The position numbers and the translations under genes are program-made. The notes under the pieces are model-generated. The model saw only the letters and a list, made by a program, of their open reading frames with translations, had not been told where the DNA came from and did not search any database. This document shows positions 1 through 6,219 of a stretch of DNA of 6,676 nucleotides, in pieces. Within the stretch, counting starts at the first letter, position 1. Every line of letters begins with the position of its first letter. The stretch comes from Xanthobacteraceae bacterium (GTDB lineage Bacteria > Pseudomonadota > Alphaproteobacteria > Rhizobiales > Xanthobacteraceae). The stretch covers positions 1 through 6,676 of the forward strand of contig JASHXX010000219.1 of assembly GCA_030043335.1 (NCBI GenBank), given 5' to 3'.

Positions 1-105
1 GAAGGCAATATCTGCCGCTGCACCGGCTATCACAATATCGTCAAGGCGATCGCGGCCGGGGCGCGGGCCATGCCGGCATCCACCGCCGCGAAGGCCGCCG
101 AGTAA
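1..105 (+). CDS. coxS: Small [2Fe-2S] subunit of a CODH-like molybdenum hydroxylase (3' end only)
   Basis: Only the last 34 codons are present; the start lies left of the window. The visible part begins [17 protein letters not shown], which is the C-terminal cluster-binding motif (C-R-C-T-G-Y) of the small subunit of xanthine dehydrogenase-family enzymes. In the family, this subunit carries two [2Fe-2S] clusters and passes electrons from the molybdenum centre to FAD. The two cysteines of the CRC motif ligate the cluster nearer the molybdopterin. The tail after the motif is short and alanine-rich, as is usual. The gene ends in TAA, 56 bases before the large-subunit gene, so the two are almost surely co-transcribed. 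Family membership is clear; the name coxS rests on the neighbours, since related small subunits of other molybdenum hydroxylases share the same motif. Confidence 0.93.
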   Translation, partial: EGNICRCTGYHNIVKAIAAGARAMPASTAAKAAE

Positions 106-148
106 CAGCAAGCTACTGAGGGAAGCGAACGCCACAACAAAAACTGCC

Positions 149-155
149 GGAGGAG
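149..155 (+). promoter_or_regulatory. Strong ribosome binding site of the large-subunit gene
   Basis: GGAGGAG lies 6 bases before the ATG at 162. This is a near-ideal Shine-Dalgarno sequence and fixes the start of the large subunit. It sits in the 56-base gap after the small-subunit gene, in which I see no promoter or terminator. Confidence 0.85.
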
Positions 156-161
156 ACCGCC

Positions 162-2528
162 ATGAGTGCGACCGGGATCGGCGCCGCCGTGCGCCGAAAG
201 GAAGATCACCGCTTCATCACCGGCAAGGGTCACTATACCGACGACGTCAACCGGCCGGGGCAGGCCGCGATCTACTTTATCCGCTCGCCGCACGCGCACG
301 CCAAGATCAAGAAAATCGACACCAAGGCCGCCGCGGGGATGCCGGGCGTCCCCGCCGTGTTCACCGGCGCGCAGTTCGCCGAAGACAAGCTCGGCAATCT
401 GATCTGCGGCTGGGCCGTCTTCTCGAAGGACGGCTCACCGATGAAGATGGCGCCGCATGCGGCTATCGCCGCTGGCAAGGCCAATTACGTCGGCGACGCG
501 GTCGCCGTGGTGATTGCCGACACGCTGGCACAGGCGAAAGACGCCGCTGAGAAAGTCGTGGTCGATTACGAGGTGCTGCCGGCGGTGGTCGACCCGGCAA
601 AGGCCGCGGCACCGGGCGCGCCGCTCATTCACGAAGCCGCGCCGAACAACACCATCTACAACTGGCACATCGGCGACGCCGATACGACCAACGCCGCGCT
701 CAAGAATGCCAAGCACGTCACCAAGCTGGAGTTCATCAACAACCGGCTGGTGCCGAATGCGATGGAGCCGCGCGCGGCGATTGCCGAATACGACGCCGGC
801 AGCGGAAACTTGACGCTGTGGAACGCATCGCAGAACCCGCACGTCGCCCGGCTGGTGATCGCCGCCTTCGTCGGCATGGCGCCCGAAAACAAGCTGCGCG
901 TGATCGCGCCCGATGTCGGCGGCGGCTTCGGCTCGAAGATCTTCATCTATCCGGAGGAGGTTGTCTGCTTGTGGGCGGCGCGCAAAATCGGCCGGCCGGT
1001 GAAGTGGACCGCCGAGCGCTCGGAAAGCTTCATCACCGACGCGCATGGCCGCGATCACGTCACCAAGGCGCAGATGGCGTTCGACGGCGAGGGCAAGATC
1101 ACCGCCCTGAAAGTGCACACGACCGCCAATATCGGCGCCTACATGTCAACCTTCTCTTCCGCCATTCCGACCTTCTTTTATGCGCCGCTGCTGTCCGGGC
1201 AATATCAAATCCCGCACATCTACTGCGAAGTCGACGCGGTTTACACCAACACGGTACCGGTCGATGCGTATCGCGGCGCCGGCCGCCCGGAAGCCACCTT
1301 CGTCGTCGAGCGGCTCATCGAAGTCGGCGCCCGCGAATTGGGTGTCGAGCCGCCGGCGCTGCGGCGCCGGAACTTTGTCAAATCGTTTCCCTATCAGACC
1401 TCGGTAGCCTTCCTCTACGATACCGGCGATTTCGACGCCTCGTTGCAGAAAGCGCTCGAACTTCACGACTACAAGGGTTTTGGCAAACGCAAGCGCGAGT
1501 CCGAACGCCTCGGCAAGCTGCGCGGGATCGGCTTCTCCACCTACATCGAGGCATGCGGGGCGGCGCCGTCCGCAATTGCTGGCCAGCTCGGGGCGGGGGT
1601 CGGCCTTTGGGAATCGGCGGAAGTGCGGGTCAATCCGACCGGCTCGGTCGAGATTCTCACCGGCAGCCACGCCCACGGCCAGGGTCACGAGACGACATTC
1701 GCGCAACTCGTGGCGGATAGGCTCGGCATTTCCGTCGACCAGGTCAACATCGTGCACGGCGACACCGACAAGGTGCAGTTCGGCATGGGCACCTATGGCT
1801 CGCGCTCCGGCGCCGTCGGCATGTCGGCGATCGTCAAGGCGCTCGACAAGGTCGAGGCCAAGGCGAAGAAGATCGCCGCCCACCTCCTCGAAGCCGCGGA
1901 GGCCGACATCGTGTTCAAGGACGGCAAGTTCACCGTCGCCGGCACCGACAAGTCGGCGGCGTGGGGCGAAGTCGCGCTCGGCGCCTATGTCGCGCACAAA
2001 TTCCCGACGAGCGAAATCGAGCCCGGCCTGAAGGAAGGCGCGTTCTACGATCCGACCAACTTCACCTTCCCGGCCGGCTGCCACATCTGCGAAGTGGAGA
2101 TAGACCCCGACACCGGCGCGACCACGATCGTCGGCTGGACCGCGGTCGACGATTTCGGCACCGTGATCAACCCGATGATCGTCGAGGGCCAGGTGCATGG
2201 CGGCATCGCCCAGGGCGTCGGCCAGGCGCTGCTGGAACACACCGTCTATGACGACAAGGGCCAGCTCGTCACCGGCTCGTACATGGACTACGCCATGCCG
2301 CGGGCCGACAACCTGCCGTCGTTCAAGGTCGACATGACGGTCACCAAGTGCCCGTCCAATCCGCTCGGCATCAAGGGCTGCGGCGAGGCTGGCGCGATCG
2401 CGGCGCCGGCGGCGGTGATGAACGCGATCACCAACGCGCTTGGAACCGAAGTGATCGACATGCCGGCGACGCCGCAGGCGGTATGGGCGGTCCTACAAAG
2501 GTCCGGCAAGGCGGCGCGGGCTGCCTAG
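162..2528 (+). CDS. coxL: Large molybdopterin subunit, form II CODH-like (CoxL family)
   Basis: A 788-residue molybdenum-binding catalytic subunit of the xanthine dehydrogenase/CODH family, at the usual family length. An N-terminal aldehyde oxidase/xanthine dehydrogenase a/b hammerhead domain covers about residues 20-135, followed by the two-part molybdopterin-binding region to about 770. Visible cofactor motifs are GGGFGSK (253-259), GQGHET (506-511) and GTYGSRS (543-549). KGCGEAG (738-744) holds the likely catalytic base Glu742. The active-site loop is AYRGAGR (369-375), the form II signature. True form I CODH has AYRCSFR, whose cysteine binds copper; here that position is Gly372. The reaction is therefore oxidation or hydroxylation of an unknown small substrate; CO is possible but not shown. 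The start is set by a strong ribosome binding site. The stop codon is the first three bases of an 18-bp hairpin. The upstream S and downstream M genes supply the other two subunits. Related enzymes act on N-heterocycles or aldehydes, so the gene symbol means family only. Confidence 0.93.
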   Translation: MSATGIGAAVRRKEDHRFITGKGHYTDDVNRPGQAAIYFIRSPHAHAKIKKIDTKAAAGMPGVPAVFTGAQFAEDKLGNLICGWAVFSKDGSPMKMAPHAAIAAGKANYVGDAVAVVIADTLAQAKDAAEKVVVDYEVLPAVVDPAKAAAPGAPLIHEAAPNNTIYNWHIGDADTTNAALKNAKHVTKLEFINNRLVPNAMEPRAAIAEYDAGSGNLTLWNASQNPHVARLVIAAFVGMAPENKLRVIAPDVGGGFGSKIFIYPEEVVCLWAARKIGRPVKWTAERSESFITDAHGRDHVTKAQMAFDGEGKITALKVHTTANIGAYMSTFSSAIPTFFYAPLLSGQYQIPHIYCEVDAVYTNTVPVDAYRGAGRPEATFVVERLIEVGARELGVEPPALRRRNFVKSFPYQTSVAFLYDTGDFDASLQKALELHDYKGFGKRKRESERLGKLRGIGFSTYIEACGAAPSAIAGQLGAGVGLWESAEVRVNPTGSVEILTGSHAHGQGHETTFAQLVADRLGISVDQVNIVHGDTDKVQFGMGTYGSRSGAVGMSAIVKALDKVEAKAKKIAAHLLEAAEADIVFKDGKFTVAGTDKSAAWGEVALGAYVAHKFPTSEIEPGLKEGAFYDPTNFTFPAGCHICEVEIDPDTGATTIVGWTAVDDFGTVINPMIVEGQVHGGIAQGVGQALLEHTVYDDKGQLVTGSYMDYAMPRADNLPSFKVDMTVTKCPSNPLGIKGCGEAGAIAAPAAVMNAITNALGTEVIDMPATPQAVWAVLQRSGKAARAA

Positions 2529-2566
2529 AGCGAGGATCGCTTCTCGTTGAAGCGATCCTCGCTCTA
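2526..2566. repeat. Perfect 18-bp inverted repeat starting at the coxL stop codon
   Basis: TAGAGCGAGGATCGCTTC (2526-2543) is followed by a 5-base loop TCGTT and then its exact reverse complement (2549-2566). The TAG at the left end is the stop codon of the large-subunit gene. No run of T follows the stem (the next bases are AACTCTT), so it does not look like a classical intrinsic terminator. It may protect the 3' end of the upstream message, tune the L:M ratio, or simply be a dispersed palindromic element. Confidence 0.93.
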
Positions 2567-2577
2567 ACTCTTAAGTG

Positions 2578-2626
2578 GAGCATGATCTTTTCGGAAAGCC
2601 GGTTTCCACTTTTCCGGTTCGTGCTC
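2578..2626. repeat. Dispersed Rhizobiales-type palindromic repeat
   Basis: The segment begins GAGCATGATC and ends TTCGTGCTC. The outer arms pair over 8 positions (2578-2585 with 2619-2626, one G-T pair). Inside, CGGAAA (2592-2597) can pair with TTTCCG (2611-2616), or GGAAA (2593-2597) with TTTCC (2603-2607). From memory, near-identical palindromes occur in many copies between genes in Bradyrhizobium, Rhodopseudomonas and relatives; this was not checked by a search. It fills most of the space between the L and M genes. An in-frame GTG at 2575 would read through it into the M gene, but the ribosome binding site shows that translation starts after it. Confidence 0.75.
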
Positions 2627-2635
2627 TAGGGGAAC

Positions 2636-2640
2636 GGAGG
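2636..2640 (+). promoter_or_regulatory. Ribosome binding site that sets the FAD-subunit start
   Basis: GGAGG lies 6 bases before the ATG at 2647. It rules in favour of this ATG over the in-frame GTG at 2575, which would add 24 residues translated from the palindromic repeat. Confidence 0.85.
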
Positions 2641-2646
2641 ACTCAG

Positions 2647-3450
2647 ATGTACAGCTTCACCTTCCATCGTCCGGAGACGCTGCGCCAGGCGGCGAGCCTC
2701 CTCAGCAAGAACGCCGACGCCAAGATTCTGGCCGGCGGCCATATGCTCCTCCCGACCATGAAGCTGCGGCTCGCCAACCCGCCGCAGCTCATCGACTTGT
2801 CGCGCATCGAAGGGCTCGCCGGCATCCAGCAGAGCGGGCGCTCGCTCGCGATCGGGGCGATGACGCGGCACGCCGACGTGCACGCCTCACCGGTGGTGCA
2901 GCAGGCGATTCCGGTTCTCGCCAAGCTTGCCGGCATGATCGGCGACCCCGCGGTGCGTCATATGGGCACGATCGGCGGCTCGATCGCCAACAACGATCCG
3001 AGCGCGGACTATCCGGCCGCCTGCCTTGGGCTTGGCGCCACGATCATTACCAATAAGCGCCGCATCGCCGCCGACGATTTCTTCACCGGCATGTTCTCGA
3101 CTGCGCTCGAGCCGGCCGAGATCATCACTAAGGTGAGCTTCCCGGTGCCGAAGAAGGCGGCCTATCAGAAATTCCGCAACCAGGCGTCGCGCTATGCGCT
3201 GGTCGGCGTGTTCGTAGCCAAGCGCGGCAGCGACATCCGCGTCGCCGTCACCGGCGCCGGCTCGAACGGCGTGTTCCGGGTCAAGGCGTTCGAGGAGGCG
3301 CTGAAGAAACGCTTTGCGCCGAAATCGCTGGAAGGGCTTACGGTTCCGGCAACCGGCCTCAACGGCGACATCCACGGCAGCGCCGAGTACCGCGCCCACT
3401 TGATCGCCGTACTCGCCCGCCGCGCGGTGGCGGAGGCGGTGGGCAAATAA
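2647..3450 (+). CDS. coxM: FAD-binding medium subunit of CODH-like enzyme (CoxM family)
   Basis: A 267-residue flavoprotein subunit that takes electrons from the iron-sulfur subunit and passes them to an external acceptor. The N-terminal two thirds match the molybdopterin dehydrogenase FAD-binding domain. The first FAD loop is AGGHMLLP (29-36) and the second is TIGGSIANNDP (108-118). The last 100 residues or so fit the CODH flavoprotein C-terminal domain. The protein begins MYSFTFHRPETL, a typical start for this family. ATG at 2647 has a good ribosome binding site; a longer version from GTG 2575 is unlikely because its extra residues come from a repeat. Total length is normal for the family, slightly shorter than CoxM of Oligotropha. 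Its place after the large subunit gives the order S-L-M, typical of form II operons (form I is M-S-L). No key residue seems to be missing. Confidence 0.93.
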   Translation: MYSFTFHRPETLRQAASLLSKNADAKILAGGHMLLPTMKLRLANPPQLIDLSRIEGLAGIQQSGRSLAIGAMTRHADVHASPVVQQAIPVLAKLAGMIGDPAVRHMGTIGGSIANNDPSADYPAACLGLGATIITNKRRIAADDFFTGMFSTALEPAEIITKVSFPVPKKAAYQKFRNQASRYALVGVFVAKRGSDIRVAVTGAGSNGVFRVKAFEEALKKRFAPKSLEGLTVPATGLNGDIHGSAEYRAHLIAVLARRAVAEAVGK

Positions 3451-3561
3451 GGCCGAAAGTCTTTCGCCGTTAACGTTTTCCGATGGTGGCCGCGCTTTCG
3501 ACCCCGCGGACGAATGCCGGGCGTTTTGCTCTAGCGTCACAAGAGCCTATATCCAGTCGGC
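3451..3561. other. Intergenic gap between coxM and coxD, no clear gene
   Basis: This 111-base gap holds two small palindromes: CGAAAG-T-CTTTCG (3454-3466) and CGTTAACG (3468-3475), the second followed by TTTT. Neither is a convincing terminator. A weak promoter-like pair, TTGCTC (3526-3531) and TATATC (3548-3553) with a 16-base spacer, lies just before the ATPase gene. TGCTCTAG (3527-3534) repeats the last eight bases of the palindrome region at 2622-2629. I see no Shine-Dalgarno sequence before the ATG at 3562. Confidence 0.5.
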
Positions 3562-4491
3562 ATGAACAAGACCGCCCCGCGTCTGCTGCCGCCCTCGATC
3601 GACGCCACCGTCGCGCTCCTCGCCGAGGGCAATTATCTTGCCGACCGGTCGCTCGGCACCGTGCTCTACCTGGCGCTGAAAATGGGCCGGCCGATCTTCC
3701 TTGAGGGCGAGGCGGGCGTCGGCAAGACCGAGATCGCCAAGGTGCTGGCGGCGACGCTCGGCCGGCGGCTCATTCGCCTGCAGTGCTATGAAGGCCTCGA
3801 CATCGCCGCCGCGGTTTACGAGTGGAACTACGCCGCGCAGATGATCGCAATCCGCGTCGCCGAGGCCGAGGGCGAGCACGATCGCGCCCGGCTCGAGCGC
3901 GACGTGTTCTCCGAGCGTTTCCTGATCAAGCGGCCGCTTCTGCAGGCGCTCGAGCCCGAGACCTCCGGCCCGCCGGTGCTGCTGATCGACGAGATCGACC
4001 GTACCGACGAGGCGTTCGAGGCGTTCCTGCTCGAAGTGCTCGGCGACTTTCAGGTTACCATCCCGGAACTCGGCACCATCAAGGCCGCGCATCCGCCGGT
4101 CGTCGTCATTACCTCGAACCGCACCCGCGAGGTGCACGACGCGCTCAAGCGCCGCTGCCTCTATCATTGGGTCGGCTATCCGAGCGCCGAGCGTGAACTC
4201 GCGATCGTGCGCACCAAGGTGCCGGGGATCGGCAAGAAACTGTCCGAGCAGGTGGTCGGGTTCGTCCAGGCGCTGCGCAAGCAGGACCTGTTCAAATCGC
4301 CGGGCGTCGCCGAGACGCTCGATTGGGCCTCGGCGCTCTCCGAGCTCGACGTGGTCGCGCTCGATCCGGCGACCGTCTCGGATACCCTCGGCGTCCTGCT
4401 CAAATACCAGGACGACATCGCCAAGCTCGAAGGCAGCAAGGTCAAGGAGCTGCTCGACGAGGTGAAGTCGGAGCTGCGGGCGGCGGAATAG
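3562..4491 (+). CDS. coxD: MoxR-family AAA+ ATPase, CoxD type
   Basis: A 309-residue cytoplasmic AAA+ ATPase of the MoxR class. Walker A is GEAGVGKT (49-56) and Walker B is VLLIDE (139-144). Sensor 1 is Asn186 in VVVITSNRTRE. Arg197/Arg198 in ALKRRC are candidates for the arginine finger, and a C-terminal lid follows from about residue 210. In Oligotropha, CoxD is known to work in maturing the molybdenum-copper active site, in particular the sulfuration step; MoxR ATPases generally pair with VWA-domain partners. The next gene encodes just such a VWA protein, which supports a chaperone pair for the enzyme encoded upstream. The start at 3562 gives a normal N-terminus and length, but no clear ribosome binding site precedes it. 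The gene is intact. The main alternative is a general MoxR chaperone without a cox role; the context makes that unlikely. Confidence 0.9.
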   Translation: MNKTAPRLLPPSIDATVALLAEGNYLADRSLGTVLYLALKMGRPIFLEGEAGVGKTEIAKVLAATLGRRLIRLQCYEGLDIAAAVYEWNYAAQMIAIRVAEAEGEHDRARLERDVFSERFLIKRPLLQALEPETSGPPVLLIDEIDRTDEAFEAFLLEVLGDFQVTIPELGTIKAAHPPVVVITSNRTREVHDALKRRCLYHWVGYPSAERELAIVRTKVPGIGKKLSEQVVGFVQALRKQDLFKSPGVAETLDWASALSELDVVALDPATVSDTLGVLLKYQDDIAKLEGSKVKELLDEVKSELRAAE

Positions 4492-4521
4492 TGATGTGCA
4501 ACGCAGGCGGCCGTCGTTTCC

Positions 4522-4543
4522 TCATCGTTCCGGGCAATGATGA
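4522..4543 (+). promoter_or_regulatory. Hairpin covering the first two possible coxE start codons
   Basis: TCATCGTT (4522-4529) pairs with AATGATGA (4536-4543) around a 6-base loop CCGGGC. All 8 positions pair if one G-U is allowed. The 3' arm contains both ATG codons, at 4537 and 4540. In the message this would bury these starts, so translation may begin at ATG 4561 or be controlled here. The stem is short, so its function is a guess. Confidence 0.4.
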
Positions 4544-5757
4544 CTGAAGAGAAGCCGACAATGCAGGAGTCGTCGGGCCGGCTTGCCGAGAACATCCTCT
4601 ATTTCGCCCGCGCGCTGCGCACTGCCGGCATTCCGGTCGGGCCCGGCGCGGTACTCGACGCGCTCGAAGCGGTCGAGGCGGCCGGCGTCGGCACCCGCGA
4701 GGATTTTTACTGGACGCTGCACGCCGTGTTCGTGAAGCGGCACGAGCATTCGCTCCTCTACGACCAGGCATTCCGCATCTTCTTCCGCCGCCGCGGTTAT
4801 ATCGAGCAGCTGATGGCGATGATGCTGCCGCAGGTCGCCTCGGCGCCGCAGGCGCCCAAGGCCGGCGCCACCCGCGTGCACGAGGCGCTCTATGCCGGGC
4901 TCGACGACAAGCTGAAAAAGGAGCGCGAGGTCGAACTCGACACCCGCATGACCGTGTCCGATCGCGAGGTGCTGCAGAAGAGGGACTTCGCGCAGATGAC
5001 CAGCGCCGAGATCGCCGCCGCCAAGGAGGCGATGCAGCGGCTGGTGCTCCCGCTCGCCGAAGTGCGCACGCGGCGGCTTGCCCCGCATCCGCACGGCCAT
5101 CTGATCGACATCCGCCGCACTCTGCGCGGCAGCCTCAAGGGCGGCGGCGATTTCATCGATCTGCGCTTCGTCGGGCCGAAGATGAAGCCGCCGCCGATCG
5201 TTGTGCTGCTCGACATCTCAGGCTCGATGAGCCAGTACAGCCGCATCTTTCTGCATTTCCTGCATGCGCTGACCGAGAAGCGCAAGCGCGCGGCGACCTT
5301 TCTGTTCGGCACCCGGCTCACTAACGTCACTCGCGCCTTGCGCGAGCGCGACCCTGACGACGCGCTTGCCGCTTGTTCCGCAAGCGTGCCCGACTGGTCG
5401 GGCGGCACTCGGATCGCCTCGTCGCTGCACGCCTTCAACAAGCGCTGGGCGCGCCGCGTCCTCGCCCAAGGCGCGCTCGTCCTCCTCATCACCGACGGGC
5501 TCGAGCGCGACCCCGACGACACGCTCGGCTTTGAGATCGACCGGCTGCACCGATCGTGCCGGCGCCTGGTCTGGCTCAATCCGCTGCTGCGCTTCGAAGG
5601 CTTCGAGGCTCGGGCGCGCGGTATCAGGGCGATGCTGCCGCATGTCGATGAATTCCGGCCGATCCACAATCTCGATTCGATGGCGGCGCTGATCGGCTCG
5701 CTGACGGCCGGCGGCCGGGCCGACGACCCGAAAGCGTGGCTGCAAAAGGTGGCGTGA
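4537..5757 (+). CDS. coxE: VWA-domain maturation protein, CoxE family
   Basis: Up to 406 residues, a cytoplasmic protein of the CoxE/VWA family with no signal peptide or membrane segment visible. The N-terminal half (about 15-210) is helical and charged, as in other CoxE-like proteins. The VWA domain follows, with an intact metal-ion-dependent adhesion site: DISGSMS (226-232), Thr291 in WSGGTRIAS, and Asp320 in LLITDGLERDPDD. In Oligotropha, CoxE is implicated in placing copper in the active site together with the AAA+ protein CoxD. Here it lies 45 bases after coxD and probably forms a MoxR-VWA pair with it. The start is uncertain: ATG 4537 and 4540 lie in a hairpin without a good ribosome binding site. 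ATG 4561 (398 residues, MQESSGRLAENI) has a purine stretch GAAGAGAAG about 7 bases upstream. The large subunit lacks the copper-binding cysteine, so the client step here may differ. Confidence 0.9.
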   Translation: MMTEEKPTMQESSGRLAENILYFARALRTAGIPVGPGAVLDALEAVEAAGVGTREDFYWTLHAVFVKRHEHSLLYDQAFRIFFRRRGYIEQLMAMMLPQVASAPQAPKAGATRVHEALYAGLDDKLKKEREVELDTRMTVSDREVLQKRDFAQMTSAEIAAAKEAMQRLVLPLAEVRTRRLAPHPHGHLIDIRRTLRGSLKGGGDFIDLRFVGPKMKPPPIVVLLDISGSMSQYSRIFLHFLHALTEKRKRAATFLFGTRLTNVTRALRERDPDDALAACSASVPDWSGGTRIASSLHAFNKRWARRVLAQGALVLLITDGLERDPDDTLGFEIDRLHRSCRRLVWLNPLLRFEGFEARARGIRAMLPHVDEFRPIHNLDSMAALIGSLTAGGRADDPKAWLQKVA

Positions 5758-5791
5758 AGGCCTATATTTGCGGCGATACAGCGAATAGCGC

Positions 5792-5796
5792 GGAGG
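5792..5796 (+). promoter_or_regulatory. Ribosome binding site of the first xdhC gene
   Basis: GGAGG lies 7 bases before the ATG at 5804 and supports this start for the small XdhC N-terminal-domain protein. Confidence 0.8.
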
Positions 5797-5803
5797 CGGC
5801 AAG

Positions 5804-6127
5804 ATGCTCACGACCGACACCGACATCCTCAAGGCGGCCGAGGACTGGCGCAGGCAAGGCCGCGCGGTGGCGCTCGCGACCGTGGTCGAGGCCTGGGGCT
5901 CGGCGCCGCGCCCCATCGGCTCGAACCTCGTCATCGACGCGGACGGCAATTTCCTCGGCTCGGTCTCCGGCGGCTGCGTCGAGGGCGCGGTTGTCACCGA
6001 AGCGCTCGACGTGATCGACTCTGGCAAGCCGAAGATGCTGGAATTCGGCGTCGCCGACGAGACCGCCTGGAAGGTCGGGCTCTCCTGCGGCGGCACCATT
6101 CGGGTGTTCGTGGAGAAGGTGGAGTGA
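5804..6127 (+). CDS. Stand-alone XdhC/CoxF N-terminal domain protein
   Basis: A complete 107-residue protein, equal to the first domain of XdhC/CoxF maturation factors. Typical motifs are ATVVEAWGSAPRPIGSNLVI (25-44), GSVSGGCVEGAV (52-63, with Cys58) and GLSCGGTIRVFVE (92-104, with Cys95). Full-length family members have about 250-370 residues and continue into a second segment and a Rossmann domain; here the protein stops right after the first domain. XdhC binds molybdenum cofactor, helps its sulfuration and hands it to the large subunit; conserved cysteines like the two seen here are thought to matter for that. The gene lies 46 bases after the VWA gene and has a good ribosome binding site, so it is part of the operon. 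The next gene carries the missing part in another reading frame, so the two products probably form one functional unit. It is intact as a domain and not obviously a pseudogene. Confidence 0.88.
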   Translation: MLTTDTDILKAAEDWRRQGRAVALATVVEAWGSAPRPIGSNLVIDADGNFLGSVSGGCVEGAVVTEALDVIDSGKPKMLEFGVADETAWKVGLSCGGTIRVFVEKVE

Positions 6128-6215
6128 GTCGGATGTCGGAGGTCGGATGTCAGATATCGGGTATCTTGCTGTCATCCGTCATCCGTCATCCGTCATCTGA
6201 CCTCTGATATCTGAC
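6128..6215. repeat. Inverted array of 7-base repeats forming a long hairpin
   Basis: The left arm (6128-6155) reads as four heptads: GTCGGAT, GTCGGAG, GTCGGAT, GTCAGAT. Four further heptads, GTCATCC three times and then GTCATCT, run from 6171 to 6198 and continue in a degenerate form (GACCTCT, GATATCT) to 6215; on the opposite strand they read as GTCAGAT/GACGGAT units. The arms 6128-6151 and 6192-6215 pair at 23 of 24 positions in RNA, with four G-U pairs and one mismatch. The 40-base loop holds a smaller stem, AGATA-TCGGG-TATCT (6152-6166). The array fills the gap between the two xdhC genes. There is no T run after it, so it is not a standard terminator. Confidence 0.88.
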
Positions 6216-6219
6216 AATC

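Noticed and set aside
818..1720. Plus-strand open frame (300 codons) in another frame within the large-subunit gene
   Set aside because: Arginine-rich low-complexity translation with no motif; the overlapping frame has clear molybdopterin-binding motifs throughout this stretch.
1146..2240. Long minus-strand open frame (364 codons) opposite the large-subunit gene
   Set aside because: It is a by-product of high-GC codon use in the real gene. Its translation is rich in R, D, G and V, has no family motifs, and it lies wholly inside a well-supported gene.
2575..2646. N-terminal extension of the FAD subunit from GTG 2575
   Set aside because: The extra 24 codons are encoded by the palindromic repeat, while ATG 2647 has GGAGG 6 bases upstream and gives the normal family N-terminus.
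3454..3480. Terminator after coxM
   Set aside because: CGAAAG-T-CTTTCG leaves only a very short stable stem, and CGTTAACG followed by TTTT is AT-rich and weak. Neither supports a real terminator.
3483..3704. Small plus-strand open frame beginning in the coxM-coxD gap
   Set aside because: Most of it is out of frame inside coxD, it has no ribosome binding site, and its translation is arginine/alanine-rich.
5218..6099. Minus-strand open frame (293 codons) spanning the end of coxE and the first xdhC gene
   Set aside because: It crosses two real genes and the gap between them and has no recognisable domain; it reflects GC bias only.
6171..6198. Tandem GTCATCC units considered as a small CRISPR-like array
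   Set aside because: The units are 7 bases long with no spacers, and they pair with inverted copies upstream. This is a minisatellite-like hairpin, not CRISPR.
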